Shown in pieces: positions 26,929-36,165 of a DNA stretch of 64,000 nucleotides; position 1 is the first letter of the stretch, and each line of letters begins with the position of its first letter. A program made the translations under genes and the position numbers. This DNA comes from Glaciecola sp049650345 (GTDB lineage Bacteria > Pseudomonadota > Gammaproteobacteria > Enterobacterales > Alteromonadaceae), in contig JBARZY010000128.1 in assembly GCA_049650345.1 (NCBI GenBank), positions 13,216 to 77,215 on the forward strand, given 5' to 3'. The notes under the pieces were generated by a model, which worked only from the letters and a program-made list of their open reading frames with translations, had not been told where the DNA came from and did not search any database.

Positions 26929-26965
26929 TTGATTATTGTCGACAACGAGAGTATATTGTCGACAT
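26929..26965 (+). promoter_or_regulatory. Promoter of gntR-prpB-prpC-acnD-prpF with two operators
   Basis: A -35 like TTGATT (26929-26934) and a -10 TATATT (26952-26957) are 17 bp apart. Operator 2 (TTGTCGACAA, 26936-26945) fills the spacer. Operator 3 (TTGTCGACAT, 26956-26965) overlaps the -10 and the likely start of transcription; the operators begin 20 bp apart, about two helical turns. This is the layout of direct repression by the GntR protein encoded just downstream. Confidence 0.65.
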
Positions 26966-26986
26966 TGTTTAATTCAGGTAGTTTTT

Positions 26987-27655
26987 ATGACGCCCTTGGT
27001 TGAAGTCCCCATTACCGCCGCCGACAAAACGTTTATTGCGCTTCGTAGCGATATTGTAGAGGGCGAAATAGCCGCAGGCAGTAAATTAAACGAATCTGAA
27101 TTGTCGACACATTACCAAGTCAGCCGTGCAGTCATCCGCGAAAGTATCAACCGTCTTGAAAACGTTAATCTTGTTGAACGCAAAGCCAATATAGGTGCAA
27201 AAGTAGTTACCTTAAGCAATCAAGGTCTTATTCAACTGTACCAAGTGCGGGAATCATTAGAAGGCATGGCCGCAAGGCTCGCCGCTAAGCACATGAGCAA
27301 TAAAGAAGTGGCTGAACTGCAAAGTTTGCTAAGCGCGCATTTTGCTGACGTGAAAGACTCACAATCGTATTACCAAGAAGCTGGCGACGTTGATTTTCAT
27401 TATCGTGTGGTGCTAGGCAGTCATAACCAACACCTTATTGCCATGCTGATGAACAACATCTATCACCTTGTTCGCATGTACCGCGTGCAACTGGGTATGG
27501 CAGGACCTCGCGTGACAACCGCGTTTGAAGAACACAAAAACATAGTACAAGCCATTGCGAATAAAGATGAAGAGTTAGCTGAAATGCTAATGCGCAGACA
27601 CATTGCTTATTCACGAAACAACATTGAACACAAACTAAGGACAATAGACTTATGA
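26987..27655 (+). CDS. GntR/FCD-family regulator of the methylcitrate operon
   Basis: The ATG at 26987 gives 222 residues; the frame remains open upstream but that part overlaps the operators and reads as non-coding. Residues about 10-75 are the winged helix-turn-helix (LNESELSTHYQVSRAVIRESINRLE). Residues about 85-215 form the FCD ligand domain, with its metal/ligand residues in VDFHYRVVLGSHN and the final RRHI. It is the first gene of the operon and overlaps prpB by four bases. It probably represses its own promoter through the TTGTCGACAA sites and is relieved by a cycle intermediate such as 2-methylcitrate. A near-match site also lies inside the gene (27101-27110). Confidence 0.88.
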   Translation: MTPLVEVPITAADKTFIALRSDIVEGEIAAGSKLNESELSTHYQVSRAVIRESINRLENVNLVERKANIGAKVVTLSNQGLIQLYQVRESLEGMAARLAAKHMSNKEVAELQSLLSAHFADVKDSQSYYQEAGDVDFHYRVVLGSHNQHLIAMLMNNIYHLVRMYRVQLGMAGPRVTTAFEEHKNIVQAIANKDEELAEMLMRRHIAYSRNNIEHKLRTIDL

Positions 27656-28527
27656 GTGCAGGTGCAAAATTTAGACAGGCCTTAAGTGCCAATCAACCTC
27701 TACAAATTGTAGGAACAATAAACGCCTATAGCGCAATGATGGCCAAACAAATTGGTCATCAGGCCATATATTTGTCGGGTGGCGGTGTGGCGAACGCGTC
27801 ATATGGTTTGCCTGATTTAGGCATGACCTCGTTAAATGATGTGTTAGTTGATGTACAGCGTATTACCAGTGCTTGTGATTTGCCTTTGTTAGTTGACATT
27901 GATACTGGCTGGGGCGGCGCATTTAACATCGCGAAAACTATAAAAGACATGGAAAAAGCAGGTGCCGCAGCAGTGCACATGGAAGACCAAGTGGCGCAAA
28001 AACGTTGTGGTCATCGTCCCAACAAAGAAATTGTGAGCACCGAAGAAATGGTTGACCGCATTAAGTCGGCGGTTGATGCGCGCACCGATCCTAACTTCTT
28101 TATTATGGCTCGTACCGATGCGTTTGCTCAAGAAGGCCTAGAAAAAGCCATTGAGCGCGCTAAAGCCTACGTTGCTGCGGGTGCCGACGGCATTTTTGCC
28201 GAAGCGATTAAAACTCAAGAACACTACGAGGCGTTCAGCCAAGCACTAGATGTGCCTATTTTGGCGAACATTACCGAGTTTGGACAAACCGAATTGTGGA
28301 ATAAACAACAGCTAGGCGAGTGGGGCGCGGCCATGGTGTTATATCCACTGAGTGCCTTTAGAGCAATGAACAAAGCGGCAGAAAATGTGTATCAGCACAT
28401 ATTGGCTGACGGTGACCAAAAAGCCGTGGTTGATACCATGCAAACGCGCATGGATTTATATGATTACTTAGGCTATCACGACTATGAGCAAAAGCTTGAT
28501 GCCTTGTTCGCCAAAACCAAAGATTAA
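27652..28527 (+). CDS. prpB: 2-Methylisocitrate lyase
   Basis: The 291-residue protein has the PEP mutase/isocitrate lyase barrel with the catalytic KRCGH loop (Cys119; Cys123 in E. coli PrpB). DIDTGWGG and the metal-binding region around HMEDQV also fit. It splits 2-methylisocitrate into pyruvate and succinate, the last step of the cycle. It overlaps the regulator gene (ATGA) and is followed after 74 bases by prpC; a GTTAAC inverted repeat lies in that gap before the AGGAG ribosome-binding site of prpC. Confidence 0.95.
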   Translation: MSAGAKFRQALSANQPLQIVGTINAYSAMMAKQIGHQAIYLSGGGVANASYGLPDLGMTSLNDVLVDVQRITSACDLPLLVDIDTGWGGAFNIAKTIKDMEKAGAAAVHMEDQVAQKRCGHRPNKEIVSTEEMVDRIKSAVDARTDPNFFIMARTDAFAQEGLEKAIERAKAYVAAGADGIFAEAIKTQEHYEAFSQALDVPILANITEFGQTELWNKQQLGEWGAAMVLYPLSAFRAMNKAAENVYQHILADGDQKAVVDTMQTRMDLYDYLGYHDYEQKLDALFAKTKD

Positions 28528-28601
28528 CAACACCTTTAATTAAGCACACAAACCAAACAACAGAAACGTTAACACTTGTGGTTAACAACAGGAGATAAAC
28601 A

Positions 28602-29726
28602 ATGGCTAAAGTATTAAGTGGCGCTGGCTTACGCGGTCAGGTAGCAGGCAAAACTGCATTATCAACCGTGGGCGTATCTGGCTCTGGGTTAACTTATCGT
28701 GGCTATGATGTGAAAGAGCTTGCCGAAAAATGCGAATTTGAAGAAGTCGCCTATTTGATATTAAAAGGTAAACTCCCTACGGCCGCTGAACTTAGTGAAT
28801 ATAAAACCTTGCTAAAATCATTGCGTGATATTCCACAAGCATTAAAAGATGTGTTAGAGCGTATACCTGCAAACGCCCACCCAATGGATGTTATGCGCAC
28901 AGGTTGTTCAATGCTAGGCAACCTAGAAATGGAAGTGGATTTTGCTCAGCAAGACACCATTACCGACCGCATGCTAGCCTGCTTCCCAAGTATTATTTGT
29001 TATTGGTATCGTTATTCTCATGACGGTGTACGCATTGACGTTGCCACCGACGACGATTCAATTGGCGGCCATTTTTTACACCTGTTACACGGTAAAAAGC
29101 CAAGTGCCTTGCACGAGCAGGTAATGCATGTGTCGCTTATTCTATACGCAGAGCATGAGTTTAATGCGTCTACCTTTACTGCTCGCGTTTGTGCTTCTAC
29201 CTTATCAGACATGCATTCTTGTATTACGGGAGCTATCGGCTCATTGCGCGGTCCTTTGCATGGCGGTGCAAACGAAGCAGCTATGGATATGATTGAGAAG
29301 TTTGACAACCCAGAGCACGCAGAACAAGAAATGATGGGCATGCTAGAGCGTAAAGAAAAAATTATGGGCTTTGGTCATGCGGTGTATTCAGAGTCAGACC
29401 CGCGCAATGAAATTATCAAGCAGTGGTCACAAAAGCTAGCCGGCGAAGTAGGTGATAGTAACCTCTATGATGTATCGGTGCGCTGTGAAGCCGTTATGAA
29501 GCGCGAAAAAGGCTTATTCTGTAACGCCGATTTCTTCCACGCGTCTGCGTATAACTATATGGGCATTCCTACTAAGTTGTTTACCCCTATTTTTGTGATG
29601 TCGCGTTTAACAGGCTGGCCAGCACACGTAATGGAACAACGTGCCGACAACCGTATTATTCGTCCATCGGCAGATTACACGGGTGAAGATTTACGTGCAG
29701 TTGAACCTATCGCTTCACGCGTATAA
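28602..29726 (+). CDS. prpC: 2-Methylcitrate synthase
   Basis: This 374-residue citrate synthase-family enzyme condenses propionyl-CoA with oxaloacetate. Active-site motifs are PLHGGANEAA (His220) and MGFGHAVY (His259). The opening, with KVLSGAGLRGQVAGKTALS, is typical of PrpC and not of the housekeeping GltA, which is longer (about 427). AGGAG precedes the ATG. It lies inside the prp operon, so the methylcitrate assignment is strong. Confidence 0.95.
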   Translation: MAKVLSGAGLRGQVAGKTALSTVGVSGSGLTYRGYDVKELAEKCEFEEVAYLILKGKLPTAAELSEYKTLLKSLRDIPQALKDVLERIPANAHPMDVMRTGCSMLGNLEMEVDFAQQDTITDRMLACFPSIICYWYRYSHDGVRIDVATDDDSIGGHFLHLLHGKKPSALHEQVMHVSLILYAEHEFNASTFTARVCASTLSDMHSCITGAIGSLRGPLHGGANEAAMDMIEKFDNPEHAEQEMMGMLERKEKIMGFGHAVYSESDPRNEIIKQWSQKLAGEVGDSNLYDVSVRCEAVMKREKGLFCNADFFHASAYNYMGIPTKLFTPIFVMSRLTGWPAHVMEQRADNRIIRPSADYTGEDLRAVEPIASRV

Positions 29727-29745
29727 CTAATAGCGAGCCAATACC

Positions 29746-32352
29746 ATGAATTATTTATATAGAAAACCGTTTACTCACCCCAACGTAAATGTGTCACTTG
29801 ATTACTTTGACGTTGAAGCGGCAGTTAATGACATAGAGCCAGGCGCATATGCCAAATTGCCATACACCTCTAAAGTGTTAGCCGAAAACTTAGTGCGTAA
29901 GTGCGAACCAAGTATGTTGAGCGATGCATTGGGGCAACTTATTTACCGTAAACGAGATTTAGATTTTCCATGGTATCCGGCGCGCGTAGTGTGTCATGAC
30001 ATATTGGGTCAAACCGCATTGGTTGACTTGGCCGGTTTGCGTGATGCAATTGCGTTAAAAGGCGGCGATCCCAGCAAGGTCAACCCTGTTGTGCCCACTC
30101 AATTAGTGGTAGACCATTCATTGGCGGTTGAGCATGCAGGTTTTGAAGAAAATGCCTTTGAAAAAAACCGCGCCATTGAAGACCGTCGTAACGAAGACCG
30201 TTTTCATTTTATCAACTGGTGTAAAACCGCATTTGAAAATGTAGATGTTATCCCCCAAGGCAATGGTATTTTGCACCAAATCAACTTAGAACGTATGTCG
30301 CCTGTGATACAGCAGCGCGATGGCGTAGCGTTTCCTGATACCTTGGTGGGTACCGACAGTCATACACCTATGGTCGATGCCTTAGGTGTAATTTCTATTG
30401 GTGTAGGCGGGCTTGAAGCTGAAAGTGTTATGTTAGGGCGTGCCTCATACATGCGTTTGCCTGACATTATTGGAGTGGAAGTAACCGGTAAGCCACAAGA
30501 GGGCATTACCGCTACCGATATTGTACTGGCATTAACCGAATTCTTGCGTAAAGAAAAAGTGGTATCGTCGTATTTAGAGTTCTTTGGTGAGGGCACAAAG
30601 CATCTAACTTTAGGTGATCGCGCCACCATTTCAAATATGACGCCAGAGTATGGTGCAACCGCTGCGATGTTCTATATTGACGAACAAACTACCGAATATT
30701 TAACCCTCACTGGTCGCAGCAGTGAACAGGTTAAGTTAGTGGAAGCATACGCCAAAAGTACTGGTTTGTGGGCATCTGAAATGGAAGCTGCAGAATATGA
30801 GCGTTCACTAACATTTGATTTGTCGAACATTGGACGCAACATGGCAGGGCCATCCAACCCACATAATAAACTGCCTACAAGCGCCTTAGCTGAGCGTGGA
30901 CTTACCGGAAATTATGCTTCTGAAAATGGCCTAATGCCCGATGGCGCAGTTATTATTGCGGCTATTACCAGTTGCACAAATACCAGTAATCCACGCAATA
31001 TGATTGCTGCTGGACTGATTGCGCGCAATGCAAACAAATTAGGCTTAAGCAGAAAGCCATGGGTAAAAACCTCATTAGCGCCGGGCTCAAAAGCGGTAAA
31101 ACTGTATCTAGAAGAAGCCAGTTTGTTACCTGAACTCGAGCAACTTGGTTTTGGCGTTGTGGCTTTTGCTTGTACCTCGTGTAACGGCATGAGCGGCGCA
31201 CTGGACCCAAAAATAGCCAAAGAAATTACCGACCGAGATTTATACAGCACCGCAGTGCTATCGGGTAACCGAAATTTTGATGGGCGTATTCACCCCCATG
31301 CTGATCAGGCATTTTTAGCTTCGCCGCCGCTAGTAGTGGCTTATGCCATTGCTGGAAGCATTCGTTTTGATATAGAAAAAGATCCACTAGGCGTTGATGC
31401 TAAAGGCAATCCTATTTTCTTAAAAGACATATGGCCTAGCGATGAAGAGATTAACCAAGTAGTTAAAGCATCGGTTAAGCCCGAGCAATTCAGAAAAGTG
31501 TACGAGCCAATGTTTGCGGTTAAAACCGACGCTCAGACATTGAGCGACCCATTGTATGACTGGCGCGAGATGAGCACTTATATTCGTCGACCGCCATATT
31601 GGGAAGGCGCATTAGCAGGTAAGCGTTCTCTTTCAAAATTACGCCCACTAGCAGTACTTGGCGATAACATTACTACTGATCATTTATCACCTTCTAACGC
31701 CATCATGGCAAGTTCAGCCGCGGGTGAATATTTGGCAAAAATGGGTTTGCCTGAAGAAGACTTTAACTCATACGCCACGCACCGAGGTGATCATTTAACA
31801 GCGCAGCGCGCTACCTTTGCCAATCCTAAGTTACTGAATGAAATGGTGACCGACGAAAATGGCAACGTTAAGCAAGGCTCGTATGCCCGCGTAGAGCCTG
31901 AGGGCACGAGCATGCGCATGTGGGAAGCCATTGAAACCTATATGCAGCGCAAACAGCCACTCATTATTGTTGCTGGCGCTGATTATGGTCAAGGTTCATC
32001 ACGCGACTGGGCAGCTAAAGGCGTGCGCCTTGCCGGTGTTGAAGTTATTGTAGCCGAAGGGTTTGAGCGTATTCATCGCACCAACCTAATTGGCATGGGC
32101 GTATTACCGCTACAATTTATGCCTGGCACTACACGTATTACCTTGGGCATAGATGGCACAGAAGTGTACGATGTGGAAGGTGAGATGAGCCCCGCTGCTG
32201 AGCTTACCTTAGTTGTTACCAGACAGTCTGGCGAACAAGTCCGCGTGCCGGTTTCGTGTCGTTTAGATACCGCCGAAGAGGTGTCTATATACGCCGCCGG
32301 TGGTGTGCTGCAGCGTTTTGCCGATGACTTTTTAGCCAGCGAGGCAAGCTAG
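29746..32352 (+). CDS. acnD: Fe/S-dependent 2-methylcitrate dehydratase AcnD
   Basis: The 868-residue aconitase-family protein has [4Fe-4S] ligands at Cys410 (ITSCTNTSNP) and Cys476/Cys479 (CTSCNGMSG), and the swivelling-domain motif GADYGQGSSRDWAAKG. AcnD dehydrates 2-methylcitrate to an isomer of 2-methylaconitate that needs PrpF before hydration, replacing the iron-free PrpD route. It starts 19 bases after prpC and is one base short of prpF, so the three are cotranscribed. No prpD is present in the window. Confidence 0.95.
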   Translation: MNYLYRKPFTHPNVNVSLDYFDVEAAVNDIEPGAYAKLPYTSKVLAENLVRKCEPSMLSDALGQLIYRKRDLDFPWYPARVVCHDILGQTALVDLAGLRDAIALKGGDPSKVNPVVPTQLVVDHSLAVEHAGFEENAFEKNRAIEDRRNEDRFHFINWCKTAFENVDVIPQGNGILHQINLERMSPVIQQRDGVAFPDTLVGTDSHTPMVDALGVISIGVGGLEAESVMLGRASYMRLPDIIGVEVTGKPQEGITATDIVLALTEFLRKEKVVSSYLEFFGEGTKHLTLGDRATISNMTPEYGATAAMFYIDEQTTEYLTLTGRSSEQVKLVEAYAKSTGLWASEMEAAEYERSLTFDLSNIGRNMAGPSNPHNKLPTSALAERGLTGNYASENGLMPDGAVIIAAITSCTNTSNPRNMIAAGLIARNANKLGLSRKPWVKTSLAPGSKAVKLYLEEASLLPELEQLGFGVVAFACTSCNGMSGALDPKIAKEITDRDLYSTAVLSGNRNFDGRIHPHADQAFLASPPLVVAYAIAGSIRFDIEKDPLGVDAKGNPIFLKDIWPSDEEINQVVKASVKPEQFRKVYEPMFAVKTDAQTLSDPLYDWREMSTYIRRPPYWEGALAGKRSLSKLRPLAVLGDNITTDHLSPSNAIMASSAAGEYLAKMGLPEEDFNSYATHRGDHLTAQRATFANPKLLNEMVTDENGNVKQGSYARVEPEGTSMRMWEAIETYMQRKQPLIIVAGADYGQGSSRDWAAKGVRLAGVEVIVAEGFERIHRTNLIGMGVLPLQFMPGTTRITLGIDGTEVYDVEGEMSPAAELTLVVTRQSGEQVRVPVSCRLDTAEEVSIYAAGGVLQRFADDFLASEAS

Positions 32353-32353
32353 C

Positions 32354-33541
32354 ATGAGCGAGTTTTATCCACAGCTTAAAGTGCCGGCTACGTATATGCG
32401 TGGCGGCACCAGTAAAGGCACATTTTTTAAGTTAAGCGATTTGCCTGAACGTGCTCAAAGTGCAGGAGAGTACCGTGATAACTTGTTACTGCGGGTGGTG
32501 GGTAGCCCCGACCCGTACGCAAAACATACCGATGGCATGGGCGGTGCAACCTCAAGTACCAGTAAGGTAGTGATTGTTAGCGAAAGTACGCAGGCCGGAC
32601 ACCATGTAAACTACTTGTTTGGGCAAGTTGCCATTGATAAAGCCTTTGTAGACTGGAGTGGAAACTGCGGTAATCTTACCGCTGCCGTAGGTTCATTTGC
32701 TATTGAAAGTGGTTTAGTTGATAAAGCCTTGCTGCCTGAAAACGGTATATTTGAAGTACGAATATGGCAGCAAAACATCAGCAAAACTATTATTGCGCAC
32801 GTGCCTATTACCAATAAACAAGTACAAGAAACCGGTGATTTTGAACTTGATGGTGTGACTTTTCCAGCGGCTGAGGTGAAAATAGATTTTGTTGACCCTG
32901 CTGATTCAGATCCTCAAAGCGCGGGCGTACTGCCAACCGGCAACGTGGTCGATACCTTGAATGTGCCGGGCGTAGGCGAGTACCAAGCTACGTTTATTAA
33001 TGCGGGTATTCCGACCATATTTTTACATGCAGATGATTTAGGCTACACCGGCTGTGAATTACAAGATGACATCAACAACAGCCCGAAAGCGCTTGAGATG
33101 TTTGAATTAATTCGTGCCTATGGCGCGGTACAAATGGGCTTAATCACGCATATTGATGAAGCCAAGGCCCGTCAACACACACCTAAAATCGCCTTTGTGG
33201 CCAAGCCGCAATCCTACACTACTTCAAGTGGTAAGGTGGTTTCAGAGAACGAACTTGACTTGCAAGTACGCGCGTTATCGATGGGGAAATTGCATCACGC
33301 CATGATGGGCACCGCTGCGGTGGCAATTGGCACGGCGGCAGCTATTCCTAATACGCTAGTTAACCTTGCTGCTGGTGGCGGCACGCGCACATCTGTTACC
33401 TTCGGACATCCGTCGGGTACACTTAAAGTGGGCGCTGAGGCCTTGCCAAACGGGAGTAACTGGGATGTGGCCAAAGTGAGTATGAGCCGCAGCGCTCGTA
33501 TTCTTATGGAAGGCAACGTAAGAGTGCCTGTTAACCCATAG
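32354..33541 (+). CDS. prpF: 2-Methylaconitate cis-trans isomerase PrpF
   Basis: The 395-residue protein shows the PrpF signature YMRGGTSKGTFF near residue 14, plus SGNCGNLTAAVG and TPKIAFVAKP in the two-lobed diaminopimelate-epimerase-like fold. It isomerises the AcnD product so that an aconitase can hydrate it to 2-methylisocitrate. It begins two bases after acnD and ends the operon. Its stop codon is one base from the stop of the convergent VOC gene, leaving no room for a separate terminator. Confidence 0.95.
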   Translation: MSEFYPQLKVPATYMRGGTSKGTFFKLSDLPERAQSAGEYRDNLLLRVVGSPDPYAKHTDGMGGATSSTSKVVIVSESTQAGHHVNYLFGQVAIDKAFVDWSGNCGNLTAAVGSFAIESGLVDKALLPENGIFEVRIWQQNISKTIIAHVPITNKQVQETGDFELDGVTFPAAEVKIDFVDPADSDPQSAGVLPTGNVVDTLNVPGVGEYQATFINAGIPTIFLHADDLGYTGCELQDDINNSPKALEMFELIRAYGAVQMGLITHIDEAKARQHTPKIAFVAKPQSYTTSSGKVVSENELDLQVRALSMGKLHHAMMGTAAVAIGTAAAIPNTLVNLAAGGGTRTSVTFGHPSGTLKVGAEALPNGSNWDVAKVSMSRSARILMEGNVRVPVNP

Positions 33542-33542
33542 C

Positions 33543-33914
33543 TTAATCGGGGGCTTGAACCTGCTGCCATAATTCTATTTTTATGCCGTCAGGGTCAAGC
33601 AACCAAGCAAATTTTCCATAGCCTTCGTCGACCATATCGATAATCTCTACATTTTTTGTTTTTAACTCATCAACAAATTCTTCTAGATTATCAACTCTGA
33701 GGTTAATCATAAAACTGGCTTTACTGGGTTGCAAATACTCATGGTCAGTAAAATGGCTAATCAGTGAGTAAGGTTTTTCGCCCGTTTCATCAGACCAATT
33801 AAATTGTGGGCCATAATCACCGTCAATCCCCAGTTTTTCTTTGTACCAACTTCTTGTTGCCGCAGGGTCTTTCACTACATAAAACACGCCGCCTAAACCT
33901 GTGATTTTAGCCAT
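33543..33914 (-). CDS. VOC family (glyoxalase-like) protein
   Basis: The ATG at 33914 (MAKITGLGGVFYVVKDP) has GGAG nine bases upstream and gives 123 residues; the open frame upstream is unlikely to be translated. The two beta-alpha-beta-beta-beta motifs of the vicinal oxygen chelate fold are visible (GVFYVVKDPAATRSWYKEKLG and WLLDPDGIKIELWQ). VOC proteins include glyoxalase I, dioxygenases and resistance proteins; this one resembles small uncharacterised members. Substrate unknown. Confidence 0.8.
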   Translation of the reverse strand: MAKITGLGGVFYVVKDPAATRSWYKEKLGIDGDYGPQFNWSDETGEKPYSLISHFTDHEYLQPSKASFMINLRVDNLEEFVDELKTKNVEIIDMVDEGYGKFAWLLDPDGIKIELWQQVQAPD

Positions 33915-34172
33915 TTTGATCTCCAATATTTCCCTTTTGGTTAGCATAGTACACATCACGAAGGGGCACAAATGCCAAATTTTACTCGCTAAAGCTTCGC
34001 TTGCATGGGTGATTATTTTCACAAAAACGGTGTCGCTTTTTAATGTTATGTTATACAGTTTAGTTAATAGTTTACGGTATTTGTAACGTTGTTTTTTGGC
34101 TGCCCATATCAATGCTCAAGTACATGTGAACAGCTATGTATTAATTCTCTTTCACGTATCAAGGTAATAATA

Positions 34173-36110
34173 ATGAAAATAAAATCCTTATTTCGCTATG
34201 GGTGTATAATTGTGCTGGCTATGGTGGCTCATACCAATGCTTTTGCTACTGATAAACAGATTACGCCTGAAGACTTATGGCAACTAAAACGGGTTAGCCC
34301 TTTGGGACTTAACCATGCTGGTACTCACGTATTTTATAAAGTGACCGTACCGAACATTGAAGGCAACAGCTTTGATAGCAAGGTGTATAAAATTTCTGTT
34401 AACGGTGGGCCTAGCCAGTTAGTTGAAAACTATCAAGGGCAAGTTAAAGACAAGAATGTGTCGCCAAGTGGCAATAAAAAGCTGTTTCACAAAGCGGTAA
34501 AAATAGACAAAGTTTTAGGCGCAGAGCGTTATGAAAATCTCACTAAGTCTAACGCTTACGTTTATGACGATCTTAATTACCGGCATTGGGACACGTGGAA
34601 TGATGGCAGTTTCAAGCATGTATTTTACAAAGACCTGATCACCGAGGAAGAGCACGACATCATGCTTAACCAACCGTATTCATCACCGCAATCGCCTTTT
34701 GGTGGCAGTGAAGATTATATTTGGGGGCCAGAGGGTAAGCATATTTATTATGTGAGTAAAAAGCAGCAAGGCGTTGATTATGTTACCAGCACAAACAGTG
34801 ACATCTATCGCTATACACTGTCGAACAAGCAGACTGTGAACTTAACAAAAGATAACCCAGGCTACGACAAATACCCGGCATTTTCTGCAAAGGGTCAATT
34901 GGCGTGGTTGCGCATGCAAACGCCCGGTTATGAAGCTGATAAAAACGACATTATGGTAATGATTGGTGATAGCGTGCTAAACCTTACCAGTCATTGGGAC
35001 GAAAGCGTGCAGAGTTTTTTATGGAGTAAAGACGCCAAGCGAATTTATTTCACAGCGGCCACCAATGGCACCATTCAGCTGTTTCAAGTGAGTTTACCCA
35101 AGCGTTTAAGCGCTAATACAAAAAGCAGCAAGTTCAAGATTACGCAACTTACTGAAGGTCAATTTGACGTAAACGGTATTGTTGCTGAGACAAACGGCAA
35201 GCTAGTTGTTACCCGAAACAGCATGAACGCGGCTAGAGAGCTTTTCACCTATGAACTGAAAACTAAGGCGCTAGAGCCACTTACCACTGAAAATAACGCA
35301 TTTTATGCATCAAAAGATTTGCCCTCGGTGAAAAAGAAAATGGTAAAAACCAAAGACGGGCAAGACATGTTGGTCTGGGTAATTTATCCACCTAATTTTG
35401 ATGAAAGTAAGCAATATCCTACTTTGTTATATGCTCAAGGTGGGCCGCAGTCGCCACTTTCGCAGTTTTACTCCTTTCGTTGGAATTTTCAGTTAATGGC
35501 TTCTCAAGGCTATATTGTTGTTGCGCCTAACCGGCGCGGTATGCCTGGCCACGGCGTGAAGTGGAACGAAGCAATCAGCAAAGATTGGGGCGGCGCCGCC
35601 ATGCAAGATTACCTTGACGCGATTGATGAGGTCGCAAAAGCGCCTTACGTAGACAACGATCGTATGGGTATGATTGGTGCCAGTTTTGGTGGATATTCTG
35701 TGTTTTATTTAGCTGCGCACCACGAAAATCGATTTAAGACCTTTATTTCACACGATGGCGTGTTTGATTTCAGAAGTATGTATGGCACGACTGAAGAGCT
35801 ATTTTTCGTTAATCATGATATTGGCGGCGCGTACTGGGATAAAAACAACGAAGCGGCTCAAAAGTCGTATAATACGTTTAATCCTAGTAATTTTGTGCAG
35901 CAATGGAATGCCCCCATGCTTGTGATTCATGGTGGCAGAGATTATAGAGTGCCATTGGGACAAGGTATTCAGGCCTTTCAAGCTGCGCGCTTGTTAGGGC
36001 TAAAAAGTCGATTTTTATATTTTCCTGAAGAAAATCATTGGGTGCTCACGCCGCAAAATGGCTTGGTATGGCAACATGAATTTTTTAAATGGTTAACAGA
36101 AACACTATAA
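34173..36110 (+). CDS. Second exported S9 family serine peptidase
   Basis: From ATG at 34173 the protein is 645 residues with a signal peptide (1-25, ending NAFA). About 380 residues of beta-propeller precede an alpha/beta hydrolase domain. The triad is Ser504 in GASFGGYS, Asp590 in HGGRDYRVP and His622 in EENHWVL. It belongs to the dipeptidyl/acylaminoacyl peptidase group and probably trims peptides in the periplasm. It is only distantly like the peptidase at 367-2439. A terminator follows directly, so it is its own transcription unit. Confidence 0.9.
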   Translation: MKIKSLFRYGCIIVLAMVAHTNAFATDKQITPEDLWQLKRVSPLGLNHAGTHVFYKVTVPNIEGNSFDSKVYKISVNGGPSQLVENYQGQVKDKNVSPSGNKKLFHKAVKIDKVLGAERYENLTKSNAYVYDDLNYRHWDTWNDGSFKHVFYKDLITEEEHDIMLNQPYSSPQSPFGGSEDYIWGPEGKHIYYVSKKQQGVDYVTSTNSDIYRYTLSNKQTVNLTKDNPGYDKYPAFSAKGQLAWLRMQTPGYEADKNDIMVMIGDSVLNLTSHWDESVQSFLWSKDAKRIYFTAATNGTIQLFQVSLPKRLSANTKSSKFKITQLTEGQFDVNGIVAETNGKLVVTRNSMNAARELFTYELKTKALEPLTTENNAFYASKDLPSVKKKMVKTKDGQDMLVWVIYPPNFDESKQYPTLLYAQGGPQSPLSQFYSFRWNFQLMASQGYIVVAPNRRGMPGHGVKWNEAISKDWGGAAMQDYLDAIDEVAKAPYVDNDRMGMIGASFGGYSVFYLAAHHENRFKTFISHDGVFDFRSMYGTTEELFFVNHDIGGAYWDKNNEAAQKSYNTFNPSNFVQQWNAPMLVIHGGRDYRVPLGQGIQAFQAARLLGLKSRFLYFPEENHWVLTPQNGLVWQHEFFKWLTETL

Positions 36111-36119
36111 GCAATTTAC

Positions 36120-36143
36120 GCCCCTGATCAAAAGGGGCTTTTA
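36120..36143 (+). terminator. Rho-independent terminator after S9 peptidase
   Basis: GCCCCT (36120-36125) pairs with AGGGGC (36133-36138), seven-base loop, followed by TTTTA. It separates the peptidase from the endonuclease/exonuclease/phosphatase genes. Confidence 0.8.
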
Positions 36144-36165
36144 TCTTAATGGTTGGAGAGTAGTT

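Noticed and set aside
34089..34172. N-terminal extension of the second S9 peptidase
   Set aside because: The extra 28 residues precede a clean signal peptide that begins at ATG 34173 and would prevent normal export.
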